Shown piece after piece: positions 1 through 9,589 of a DNA stretch of 64,000 nt. Position numbers and translations under genes: made by a program. This stretch comes from Girardinichthys multiradiatus. Taxonomy: Eukaryota; Chordata; Actinopteri; Cyprinodontiformes; Goodeidae. Position 1 is the stretch's first letter, and every line of letters begins with the position of its first letter. The notes under the pieces are model-generated. The model was given only the letters and a program-made list of their open reading frames with translations, did not search any database and had not been told where the DNA came from. Where the stretch lies: the NCBI RefSeq assembly GCF_021462225.1, contig NC_061804.1, positions 42,533,975 to 42,597,974 of the forward strand. The letters run 5' to 3'.

Positions 1-129
1 AAATACTTACTATATACACAGACAGCCAATACGTTTTCTGATCAGTACATCACCATGCTAAGATTTGGCAAAATAGAGGTTTTAAAACATCATCAGGGAC
101 AGAACTAACTCATTTCAACCTATTAAAGA

Positions 130-660
130 GAAAATATCAGATCTGCTATTTATAGACACAGACGTGCTGAAAGACGCCCAACAGTCAGCACCCAAGACAG
201 AAATAAAGGCCTGGTTAAAGAGAGGAGCACAGAAAAAAGATGACATCTATCAGATAGAAGATAAACCAATCCTCCCAAAAAAGTTATACAACACAGCGGC
301 TACAGTGACACATTGGGAAGACCCACGTGTCAAGGGGGGAATATGTCACATCTGGTAAAGCATTAATGCTACACTATAAATATTTCTGACTATGCAAATC
401 ATTTTTGCAGATCATGCATAATTTGTTGCAAACACGGGGGAAGAAATATTGCCTAGTTGTAATAGATGAACCTAGTTACACATTTCTTCCCCACATATGG
501 TATCCCACAGATTATAAGGTCAGATAATGGAACTCATTTTGTAAATAAATTAATAGATCTAAGTTCTAATGCATTAGGGTTTCAGTTAAAGATTAAGGAA
601 AACAATGGAAGAAACAGGGAGGCCATGGCCCGAATGCCTATCCCTGGTTAATTATGGATG
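130..660 (+). pseudogene. ERV pol remnant: linker and integrase core
   Basis: Two short open stretches (164-358 and 466-651) carry retroviral pol similarity. The first looks like the segment just before the integrase zinc-binding domain. The second contains the core motif FPTYGIPQIIRSDNGTHF, whose SDNG Asp is the second catalytic acid of the integrase DDE triad. Residues around the first Asp (a VVID-like stretch near 450-470) are only partly readable, and the region holding the catalytic Glu is frame-disrupted after about 600. The family joins viral DNA ends to host DNA; this copy cannot encode an active enzyme. Confidence 0.75.
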
Positions 661-839
661 AGAATAACTCCAAATCAAACTGGTCTTACTCCATTTGCCA
701 CCTACTGTACATCATTGTATGGCTCCACCCACTGTGTTCTGAGTCTGAGATCACGTGACACCAAGTTGCTGATGTGAATTTGTATTCTCAAAGAAATAGT
801 ACATGGCAGACCGTTTTCTCTGCCCTCTGACATGAATGA

Positions 840-1150
840 AATAGAGAAAGCACAACAGGAACCTTCATTAGCTGAGTGGATGAATAAAATGTTGCAGACA
901 AAAGAAGAACAAATGTCCAGTGGTCTGCCGATAATCTCTGCTCCTATCCCACAGAATGAGGCCTGGAGACCTGGTCCTGATTAAGACACTCCACCGGAAG
1001 GATTGGAGCACTCCTTGGTGGAAAGGGCCGTTTCAAATACTCCTGACAACGCCCACAGCTCTGAAAATAGCAGAGAGGCCTTCCTGGATCCATAAAAGCC
1101 ACTGTAAGCCAGTTTTGCCATTACAGGAGCCAGATCAACCGACGGGGTAG
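840..1150 (+). pseudogene. ERV integrase C-terminal domain remnant
   Basis: The frame from about 956 to 1150 encodes the motif PGDLVLIKT followed by [18 protein letters not shown] and WIHKSHCK. This is the arrangement of the SH3-like DNA-binding C-terminal domain of gamma-type integrases. The upstream stretch from 840 is in a related frame but is broken just before 956. A stop at 1148-1150 ends the frame, matching the normal end of pol shortly before env. Confidence 0.8.
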
Positions 1151-1228
1151 CAGAGGAAGTCCGGGTTCAAAGATGGCCCAGCGTCTCAAACCGGTGAAGA
1201 AAACAGCTGATCTGCGCCCAATTATAAA

Positions 1229-1447
1229 ATGGCTCTCTGTAACTTGTGGACAGGACTGATAAGCCTGAGCTTAATTCTGGTAGCAGGACTCTTTCTCTAT
1301 CTAAAGCAGGATCCACAGGAGGTGATACCGAACCAGAAGAGATGGACATCAGATGGGACCCATCTCAGAACACTGACGGAAGAACATGACGCACATCCAT
1401 TCCTACAGAATTTCTGGTATCGTTCATGGTGGCATATGCAACACTGA
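1229..1447 (+). pseudogene. Possible ERV env leader fragment
   Basis: A 72-codon frame starts 78 bp after the pol stop. Residues 6-24 are strongly hydrophobic (LWTGLISLSLILVAGLFLYL), as expected of an env signal peptide or membrane anchor, followed by a polar segment. Position after integrase fits env. No surface-subunit or fusion-peptide motif is visible and the frame stops early. Identity rests mainly on position and hydrophobicity. Confidence 0.4.
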
Positions 1448-1670
1448 ACTAGGTAGAAATACACAAAATGAAGGGGACGATTATGATGACATGTTGTAAA
1501 TAAATCACATCAAAAGTCTGAGTGTACTCATACATTGTATTTCATAAAATAACCTTACAGCAGAAAATCGAAAGAAGTTGTTGCTTAAGTGAAATGAGAA
1601 AAAGTACAATGATGACATAAACAGGGCAGATTTTTAAATTCCTTTATTATGTTTCACTGTTTTCATTAAG

Positions 1671-2017
1671 TATTATTCTTTTATTTTTATGATTTAAAGT
1701 ATTATTTTTTATTTTTATGATTTCAAGTATCATTCTTTTATTTTTATGATTTCAAGTATTATTCTTTTATTTTTATGATTTCAAGTATTATTCTTTTATT
1801 TTTATGATTTCAAGTATTATTCTTTTATTTTTATGATTTCAAGTATCATTCTTTTATTTTTATGATTTCAAGTATTATTCTTTTATTTTTATGATTTCAA
1901 GTATTATTCTTTTATTTTTATGATTTCAAGTATCATTCTTTTATTTTTATGATTTCAAGTATCATTATTTTATTTTTATGATTTCAAGTATCATTATTTT
2001 ATTTTTATGATTTCAAG
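1671..2017 (+). repeat. 29-bp minisatellite, about 12 copies
   Basis: An AT-rich unit (TATTATTCTTTTATTTTTAT then GATTTCAAG) repeats head-to-tail with only point changes (TATTATT versus TATCATT, TTTCAAG versus TTTAAAG) and one 28-bp unit. It lies between the env remnant and the LTR. There are no spacers, so it is not CRISPR-like. Confidence 0.95.
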
Positions 2018-2170
2018 TATTAATCAACATTTAACTTTTAATGGTTGCCGAGGGCGGCGGGGCCGTATGAGTATTTCCCACAAAATATAATCTGTTTACC
2101 GTCCGTGGGTTTTCGCTCATACAAAGTATTTTTCTTACTCGTTTTTATATTAAATGTTTTTACTTGTGAT

Positions 2171-2182
2171 AAAAGGAGGGAC
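2171..2182 (+). promoter_or_regulatory. Retroviral polypurine tract
   Basis: AAAAGGAGGGAC immediately precedes the LTR start at 2183. In retroviruses such a tract primes plus-strand DNA synthesis, and its abutment on TGTTG supports the LTR boundary. Confidence 0.75.
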
Positions 2183-2478
2183 TGTTGGATGGGTGCAAAA
2201 ACTTGTTATCACTCATGTAAAAACCTTGGGTTGGAAGGCACCTGCACTATGCCTTCCTCCCTGTGTGTGTGAGATCATTGTTATCTCTGTGTGAACCAGC
2301 CTCCTTTCCGTCTCACACACACACACCCTGTCTGAACTGTCTGTTGAACTGTGCATATAAATAAAGAGATAGGGTGTCAAAACTTTGTAGTTTCACTGCA
2401 AAGTGGGCTACCCTTGTCACAAGTAACTATGACTGTATCGTTCTTACCTCTGAGTTGACTAAATAATACCTAACAACA
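2183..2478 (+). repeat. 3' LTR of the endogenous retrovirus (296 bp)
   Basis: The segment starts TGTTG and ends CAACA, a perfect 5-bp terminal inverted repeat with canonical TG...CA ends. It is preceded by a polypurine tract and holds a TATA box overlapping a polyadenylation signal near 2356-2365. The 5' LTR is outside the window, so neither its age nor its target duplication can be assessed. Confidence 0.8.
2356..2365 (+). promoter_or_regulatory. LTR TATA box overlapping poly(A) signal
   Basis: TATAAATA (2356-2363) overlaps AATAAA (2360-2365). One could act as the core promoter of the LTR and the other as its polyadenylation signal. Function is inferred from the motif and LTR position only. 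Confidence 0.55.
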
Positions 2479-3348
2479 GTTAACTTCAGGAAAAGCGGTC
2501 AATCTTCAACCTCTGGCCTCCTTGGCAAAAGGGAAAATATGATCTGACCATCACAGTCGACTAGAACAAAACAAGGTGGCAATTCATCTCTTTGAAACTC
2601 CGTTGTTTTTTTTCTTACGTGTTAAACTCACGTCTTCGATCGGCAAAGTGAAATGTCTGGCCTTCTCATTCCAGAAACCTCTTTTATGAATTTTTGTTGG
2701 CCAACGAAGGAGAATAAATGAAATCCACTCAGGACTCTTCTCCAGGTGATGCTTCAGATGTTGGTAACCGTGTCCCGGTCTCCAGCTGAAGGCAAATGGT
2801 GGGTCGTCTCATCCTCTGTTATATAGCAGGGCTGCGATGCCCCTGTCTTATCAGCCGCAGGGTTTTGTAGGACAGATTATCCTGCGGTACAAAATGGCCG
2901 ATGCCGTTGGAAAGGCATAGTGGCGTCCAACAACGTGCAAATCGTCCAATATTCAGCAAACAAGTGGTCCAACATTTTCTTTTAAAAGGAAAAAAAGGTT
3001 TCTCTTGGCAAAACTTCCAAAGAGCCCGTACACGTTTAGTCTGTTTTCATTGTTCTGTGATAACTTTAACAGATAACATACTAACCGACACCTGTTGAGT
3101 CTGAGATGTAGCAGCAGCTGCTTCTTTAAGGTAATGACTGATGTATTTCCTACCTGGCATTGTTAATACAAACATGTTTGCTTCACATCAGCAAGCTGAT
3201 CAATCTCCTGATTTCAGAGGTGGTCAGACTACATCTAATTAAGTGTATTTGATTAGCAGCACATAGCTGCTACTCTCTTTAAATGCTCTGAAAGCAGCAA
3301 GAATGTATTTACTTAGAAAAAAAAGCCTGTAGAGTCTCCTATAAAATA
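2479..3348. other. Unassigned sequence after the ERV
   Basis: No supported gene. Open frames here are short and not protein-like. A stretch at 2922-2940 (TGGCGTCCAACA) resembles a lysine-tRNA primer-binding site, but no LTR was seen next to it. Confidence 0.5.
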
Positions 3349-4326
3349 AACCTCTGCAAAAGTATTCATACCTCTGTAGCTTCTTAATATGTAGTCACTT
3401 TACAGCCACACACTTCAGAGTATATTTATGGATTTTATTTGATTGAGAAACACAAAGTAGTGATAATTATGAAGCAAAAGCAAAAATTATTTATGGTTTT
3501 TAATTTCTTTACAAAAAAAAGTCTGAAGAGTGTGGTGTGCACTGGAAGTCAGCCTCTTCCTGTCTCTTCAGGGTCAGAGTGGTATTTAAGGGGATCTGCA
3601 GGCTTAGTTTATGGCCACACATTTTGCATGTGGGCCAAAAAGATTAATTTTGGTCTCTTTGACCAGAGCACCTTCTGCCACAGGTTTTCTTTTGTCCCCC
3701 ACATTTCTTGTGGTAACTGTAAACTGTAACTTATTACATGTTTCTTTCAACAATGACTTTCTTCTAGCTGCTCCTCCATTAGTGGTAGAGTCATGGAGGC
3801 ATGACTAATAGTTGTTTTGTTGGCGTGAATCTCTGCAGCTCCTCCAGAATTACCATGACCATCTTTGATGATGCCTGGATCAAGGAACTCCTTGCTTGGC
3901 CTGTCTGTTTAGGTAAATGGCAATGTCTTGGTAGGTTTGAAGTTTTGACATACCTTTGCTCAAAACATGGGATATTGTTTTATAAACCTTTTAAAACATC
4001 TTCAACGCTTTCTCCCTGACCTGTAGGGTTCCCTGGTCTTCATGATGCTGTTTGTTCTCTAGTGTTCTCTAACAAACCTCTGAGACCTTAATAAAACAGC
4101 TGCATTTATACAGAGATTTAATTACAGACAAGCTAACTCCTATTTACTAATTAGATGACTTCTGAACTTCTGAACTTGATTGTATTTGGTTGATTTAGGG
4201 GTATCAATGTAAAGGACACTTTTTAGATCTTTATTTGTGGATTATTTTGAAAAGCACATGTAATTTTCATTCCACCTAATAACTGGTTACATTGTTACAT
4301 CAAATAAAACTCCAATAAAATATATT
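3349..4326 (-). mobile_element. Tc1/mariner remnant, lineage A, copy 1
   Basis: The left end carries the terminal repeat of a common fish Tc1-like lineage (CTCTGCAAAAGTATTCATAC and the following 180 bp). The middle (about 3540-4120) is the reverse complement of a decayed transposase gene, including the helix-turn-helix region near 3820-4040. The right part (4120-4326) is the opposite inverted repeat, truncated before its tip. Frameshifts are everywhere and no transposase frame survives. Similar pieces occur at 15360, 17010, 25470 and 42188. Confidence 0.75.
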
Positions 4327-4812
4327 GTGTCGCAAAGCATGGAGCTGATGGACCAAAATTCAGACAGGAGCTCGAGAGCCACATGGTGAGTGAAAGGTTT
4401 AATAAAGAAATGTACTTACAGGGAACACTTGGAGGAATGGAACTTAGAACAGGCCAGTAGCTGAATCTTGAAGCAGAGGAGCATGAGACATGAAGTAGGG
4501 TACAGGAGATCTCAGCAAAGAAACACTGAAAACTAAACAGTATATATAAAGGGAGAGAGTGAAGAGAAAGGCAGGAGAGAACAGGTGAGGAGAATTAAAG
4601 CAGGGAGCAGAGGGAGAGAGAGAGACAGAGTATTAGCATGGGCCGACAGGGAGAAACACAGGGAAAAAAATCTCAGAATATACCTAAACAATAGAATAAA
4701 CCATGAATTAAGCACAAAGGAATACACTTATGAGACAACATCTAACAAAACAAGAAAATAAAATGAAATTAAATTAAATTAAACTCACCTAACAACTACA
4801 CAGTTGGAACTA
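4327..4812. other. Purine-rich unassigned sequence
   Basis: No coding evidence. The stretch 4549-4630 is dominated by GAGA-type purine runs on the plus strand. The opposite-strand open frame at 4533-4727 is only a translation of this low-complexity tract. Confidence 0.5.
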
Positions 4813-5288
4813 ATTCAATTCAGTTTCAATTCAGTTTTATTTATATAGCGCCAATTCACAACACATGTCGTCTCAAGGCACTTCACAAAAAGTCAGGTAG
4901 ATACATTACAATTAATCCTAACCATTGAACAGTGCAGTCAGATTCAGTTATTTATTCAAATTGGATAAAAAGTTTTTATATCTAAGGAAACCCAGCAGAT
5001 TGCATCCAGTCAGTGACTTGCAGCATTCACTCCTCCTGGATGAGCATGTAGAGACAGTGGACAGTCCCTGGCGTTGACTTTGCAGCAAACCCTCATACTG
5101 AGCATGCATGTAGCGACAGTGGAGAGGAAAAACTCCCTTTTAACAGGAAGAAACCTCAAGCAGAACCAGGCTCAGTGTGAGCGGCCATCTGCCACGACCG
5201 ACTGGGGGTTTGAGAGAACAGAGCAGAGACACAAAGTGAACAAAGAAGCACTGATCCAGGAGTCCTTTCTATGGGAAGGAAAAGTACA
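4813..5288 (-). repeat. LINE/SINE-type tail repeat, copy 1
   Basis: Read on the minus strand the element ends in GGCGCTATATAAATAAAACT followed by GAATT-type short repeats, the 3' tail of many fish L2-type LINEs and the SINEs they mobilise. The body matches copies at 14120-14538 (plus) and 16025-16497 (minus). A plus-strand frame at 5074-5325 starting MTLQQTLILSM recurs in the 16-kb copy and is a property of the repeat, not evidence of a host gene. Confidence 0.8.
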
Positions 5289-5537
5289 AGTTTCAAATCT
5301 GTGGCTTAGTAAAATGAGTACCTGAAGTGTTTGCCTCAGGAACTAAAGAATGAAAAACAGTATGTGAATTAGTCAATGTTAACATCTCTCTTTGGCATTG
5401 ACAGATCAAGCTCCTGGCATTAGCTTCTTGATGTGGTTCCTTCACCAGAGGAATCTTATTTTTGAGCATTTTTTTCTTTAATGCTGGCTCAGAGAGAAAG
5501 ATCATGCCAAATAACTATGAAAGAGTCATAGCAGAGG

Positions 5538-5660
5538 TGATGCTGCACAGTGGTTTAGCGAGTAAGTGTAGTCATCACCTGATAGCAAGACGGTTGAATC
5601 TTGGCTAGTGCCATTTTCTCATTGAATATTCACTACATGTGCGGGTTTTCTTTGAGTTCA
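5538..5660 (+). repeat. tRNA-derived SINE head, degenerate
   Basis: GCACAGTGGTTTAGCGAGTAAG followed about 35 bp later by GGTTGAATCTTGG resembles the A and B boxes of a RNA polymerase III promoter in a tRNA-derived SINE. The conserved central domain is only faintly visible (GTGCGGGTTTTC). Confidence 0.5.
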
Positions 5661-5890
5661 GTGACGTGAAGGAAACAGAGGGGTTGTAGAAAATGATAAT
5701 GATTTAGGTGGAAATTTTAACACATTTACTAATAACTAAGCTTAGTAATGGTTCATAAGTCAGTCAAGAACCTGTATTGCATGTCTGTTAAATGCATGCA
5801 AACCTAAGAAGATATCAGTGTTTTCTATTGATTGTAATGTTAGGTTTGGCTTGTGTTATTTCAGTGTTAAATGTTGGGTTGTGTATAAAT

Positions 5891-5893
<3 letters not shown>

Positions 5894-5937
<44 letters not shown>
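5894..5937. repeat. (TA)22 microsatellite
   Basis: Uninterrupted TA dinucleotides. The last TA directly abuts the CAG tip of the Tc1-like element starting at 5938; TA is the target of this superfamily. Confidence 0.97.
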
Positions 5938-5940
<3 letters not shown>

Positions 5941-6007
5941 TATTGTGCAAACATTTTAGGCAGGTGTGAAACAAATGCTGTAAACAACGAAGGCTTTCAA
6001 ATATGGA

Positions 6008-6446
6008 GTTCAAACAAAAATTCAGAATGAAAGACTCACCCTCACCGTCTCCACCGTCCAATGACTTCCCCGTGCATCTCCCGGCCTTCCAATCAGCATC
6101 CTGTCCGCCTGATTCATCATCCAATCACCTTCCGACGCTTTGTTTTTAAAGTACCTTTGGCTGTGTTCCTCCTCGCTTGTCAGCTGAGCTCATCCCTCCT
6201 CCACCGTCTTGCTTCACATCTACTCCTGGCTTCCTCGCTCCCTGGCCGCCAATCCACCACCATTGTCGGATCAGGGGGAAGACATCTCTAAATCTAAGCC
6301 TTACAAATGTTCATCTAAGCTCATATCATTCATAGCATACATGTCTTCCTCCCAGGTCTGAGCGCCAAAGATATAATATTGTAATTTCTCACCATTAAAA
6401 CTTTTCTAATTGCCAACCCTCTCTTTGTGAGTTTTTTCAGATTGAA
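6008..6446. mobile_element. Insert inside a Tc1 element, possible solo LTR
   Basis: This sequence interrupts the left arm of the Tc1 derivative and is bordered by ATGGA at 6003-6007 and 6447-6451, a likely 5-bp target duplication. Most of it lies between an imperfect inverted pair (TGAAAGACTCACC near 6028 and TTTGTGAGTTTTTTCA ending near 6440), with TG...CA polarity. An ATTAAA poly(A)-like signal lies near 6398. These are LTR-like traits, but the 5-bp duplication sits a few bases outside the TG...CA ends, so the exact boundaries are unresolved. Confidence 0.45.
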
Positions 6447-6520
6447 ATGGACGTGTTAATCATTTATTTTCATCAATCAACAAAATGCAGTGAATGAACA
6501 AAAGAGAGATCTAAATCAAA

Positions 6521-6826
6521 TCAATATTTGGTGTGACCAGCCTTTGCCTTCAAAACAGCATCCGTTCTTCTAGGTAGACTTGCACACAGTTTTTGAAGGA
6601 ACTCAACTGGTAGGTTGTTCCAAACATCTTGGAGAACCAACCACAGATCTTCTGTAGATGTAGTTTTTCTCACATCCTTCTGTCTCCTCATGTAATCCCA
6701 GACACACTCCATGATGTTGAGATCAGGGCTCTGTGGGGGCCATACCATCACTTCCAGTAAGTCTTGTTCTTCTTTACGCTGAAGATAGTTCGTAATGACT
6801 TTGGCTGAATGTTTGGGTTCGCTCAC
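6521..6826 (-). pseudogene. Tc1 transposase C-terminal fragment
   Basis: About 101 codons on the minus strand. The fragment begins just after the second catalytic Asp region (EPKHSAKV) and contains the third catalytic acid in QSPDLNIMECVWD, then the helical C-terminus ending KAKAGHTKY. The N-terminal DNA-binding domains and the first Asp are absent, so it cannot catalyse transposition. The fragment sits in a deletion derivative and probably moved by trans-mobilisation. Confidence 0.8.
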
Positions 6827-6935
6827 CTAGCATTTTGTAAATTGATAAAAATAAACAATCATCATTTATATTTCTGAAAGCATTCTTTGTTTACCGCAAT
6901 TTTTCACACCTGCCTAAAACTTCTGCACAGTACTG

Positions 6936-9589
6936 TATATATTTTCAGGGCTATTTGAGAAAATTTGTGGATTGTTGCTGTCTTTCAATACGAAGAGATG
7001 TCAGACAATTTTTGCCATTTTTAGGAAGGTTTGCTGACTCAGTTTTTCCTCCCAAAAATCCAAATTCCTCATTTGCTCAAAAACATCCTACATCTTCTAT
7101 ACTGCTGTTACATGGTCACAGTAACAAATCTTGGAAATTCTCATATCTGTCCCCATCTTTATACTGTATGTCTTTGGCCTGCCAGCACTGTTGTCACTTA
7201 AAACTGGGTCATTTCGAATGTTTAAGCAGGGATTAAATGTATGATTAAGATCTACAAAGGTTCTCTTACACCATTTGAAAATTGTTTTTCTAAAAATTTG
7301 AAATTTCTGGACTGAACACCTCACATCACTGTAAAAGCAACTTTCTCTGATCTTACTTAAAGTTGTCTTCAGAGACACTGTCATTTCCTGACAGGCCACC
7401 TATAAGTCCTTGCCAGTGGGCCACCTCTGATAATGGCTTCAGTGTGAAGGATGTGAGAGCATTAGTAGTTGTGAAACTGGAAGATCAGTGGGTGCCTGGA
7501 AAGGCACCACTCTGCTACCTAATTGCCATGAAAGCTCTGTCTAGTTTGGTTTATGAAGTGGCTGGAGGGACTGGTACCCTCTGCGAGATTTTGTGAGGCT
7601 GGCTCCGGCTTCTCTTGCTGCCAACCACCCCCAAGGGCCTAAAGAGGTGGGATGCAAATAGACACCAGATGGAAGTGGCATCACGGTGTTGCAGGGGAGA
7701 AAGAGGAGGCGGGAGCACGGTGAGTGATTTGGCTAACCTCACTGTGTATTGTTGTTGTGGCAAATACCAAAGTTTTAAGGTTCTGTAACCATGGAAACAT
7801 TTTGTTTCCATTCAATACAAAAGGAAAGATATAACAGCTAATAATTATCAGGAATATTTCATCTGTATAAAAGTTGTCAGAATATTAAAAAATCTCAAGA
7901 GAAAACTTAACTTTAGAGTTTGGCTTACATAATGCATCAGTTCTGTTACCATAAACATTTTTTTAAACTGTGCAGTGATAGCCCAGTTAACCAAGCCAGG
8001 CCTGTACATCCCAGACAACAGCAATAAATAAATGGATGGCGACTAAATTAAGAGGGAAAGGCTGACAATGGGTCTGCCTTGTTGTGCTGTTAGTTAATCA
8101 TTTTTTAGCCCCTCTGGCCTCAATAAAGCAGAATAAAAGAACATAAAAGAACAATTTGGATAGCCCCAGCTGTGAATAACCAACCCATCACGCAACACAA
8201 TAGACCAGTGCTCACTATAATACAGCTTGTGATCGCAGACACGCCCCTCTCTACCCACATCTTTGTTAAAGTCATCTGTCAAGCATATCATTTCCCTTTC
8301 CTCACCCCTCTTGTGTCGCCAGATGGTTAAAATCCATACTTTGCTGCCAGAACAGGAGGAAGATCGGCAAAGCGCAATTCCACATGCCTTCATTGCTCAT
8401 TACTGACCAGAAGCCTCCCATCACTAATTAAGCTCAGCTTTGTTGAGGTGGGGTGCAATAGTTTAGCAATCCATGAGGATGTTCTTGCACCTGGGGAGCC
8501 TACCTGTTGCAGACCCTGACCTATCAGTCTCACAGGGATGGAGAACCGAGCTGGGATACATTAAGCCCAGCTGGCCGGTCTACACAAACACTTAAAGAAG
8601 AGGTGGCTGGAATTCACTGGGTCGTGGTACCGTTATTTTAGCTGCCTTGAGGAGCTCTGTTGCAAGACGCACCTCATTGGGTACAAAAGCAAAATTGATA
8701 GATCTTTTACATTTTAGGGTGCATATATTTAAAGTGCAGCCCTTTTGAAAACCACTGAAAACTAAAGCAAAACCTCTTTAAATTTCCCACTGTAAATCAT
8801 TTTCAGCCAGCAAAAAATGTCAGGTATCCCTGAATCTGAATGGCAATTAATTATAATCATGTCTTGGGAGAGTTGGGTTTTTATTCATCAAACAGCTTTT
8901 TAAAGCCCATGAAGGGAAACTTTTGTCAATTGTACACAGAGGATAATTTTTATATATTAGTCAACTGATGTGCCCATGATTGTAATTTCAGCACTGCAAA
9001 CAGCTCTGAAAAGACAAAGCTTGACTTTTTATTAATAATCGGGATTCTCTGAAAAGCTGATTTGTGAATATTATTCAGAGTGCTTCGGGATGACTGTCTA
9101 TTGAACTAACTGGTGCTTGCCATTGATTTTCCCTTTGAATGCATGCCCTCTTTGAAGTTGGCTGTCTGCTGGGCGAGGCACTGTGGGAAAGCAATCAAGC
9201 TAAAAAAGTTATCTCCTCCCTTAAATTCTGAGGCTCACAAATAATCACAAATCTCTTTTTTTTTTCTCTCCAATCAATATGACAGAGACCTTTTGACTTA
9301 TGTGCAGCTAAGATTCTCTCTAAATCTCTGATTGGAGTGAGTTCCAAGGTCCAGTCCAAAATGATTGTGAGAATCCCAGTCAGTCTCATTAAACACTACA
9401 AGATCTTTACCAGGCAGGTCTCATCAGGGTCCAGCACAGTGTGGAGGAACAGTCTCCAGGAAACACATGGAAAAGGTAGAGATTAGTGAGAGCATTGGGA
9501 GCTTCGAGGGAGCAACTGGGACTTGGGCTTACCAAAATTACCACCCTCAGTGGAGAGGTGGGGACCATTTATAATACTAATGCATATTT
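6936..9589. other. Unassigned unique sequence
   Basis: No supported gene, RNA or transposon. Open frames at 7363-7596 and 7551-7811 overlap on opposite strands and lack recognisable domains. The region is less repeat-rich than its surroundings, so upstream robo3 regulatory DNA is possible but cannot be shown from one sequence. Confidence 0.5.

Larger units (their letters stand above)
1..2478 (+). mobile_element. Endogenous retrovirus remnant, 3' half (pol-env-LTR)
   Basis: The segment keeps retroviral order: integrase fragments (about 130-1150), a possible env leader (1229-1447), a polypurine tract (2171-2182) and a 3' LTR (2183-2478). The integrase C-terminal region resembles gamma/epsilon-type retroviruses of vertebrates. 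Coding parts are broken by stops, frameshifts and deletions, so this is an inactive fossil. The 5' LTR, gag and most of pol lie outside the window or are lost. Most of env is missing, and a 29-bp minisatellite occupies part of the place where env should be. Retroviral origin is well supported; the genus-level assignment is inference. Confidence 0.85.
5938..6935 (-). mobile_element. Tc1/mariner deletion derivative, lineage B, copy 1
   Basis: Inverted ends CAGTATTGTGCAAAC... (5938) and ...TTCTGCACAGTACTG (6935) are flanked by TA on both sides. The right portion encodes, on the minus strand, the C-terminal third of a transposase. The first two thirds of the gene are missing. The left arm is interrupted by a 439-bp insert (6008-6446). 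Without the insert the element would be about 560 bp. The copy at 12787-13241 shares the same 5' deletion junction. Confidence 0.85.

Noticed and set aside
1671..2017. Regular direct repeats resembling a CRISPR array
   Set aside because: Units are contiguous with no unique spacers, AT-rich, and lie in an animal retroviral remnant; this is a minisatellite.
2922..2940. Lysine-tRNA-like primer-binding site
   Set aside because: TGGCGTCCAACA is only a partial match and no LTR lies immediately before it.
7363..7596. 77-codon plus-strand frame
   Set aside because: Overlapping minus-strand frames, no domain, no exon boundary signals in phase.
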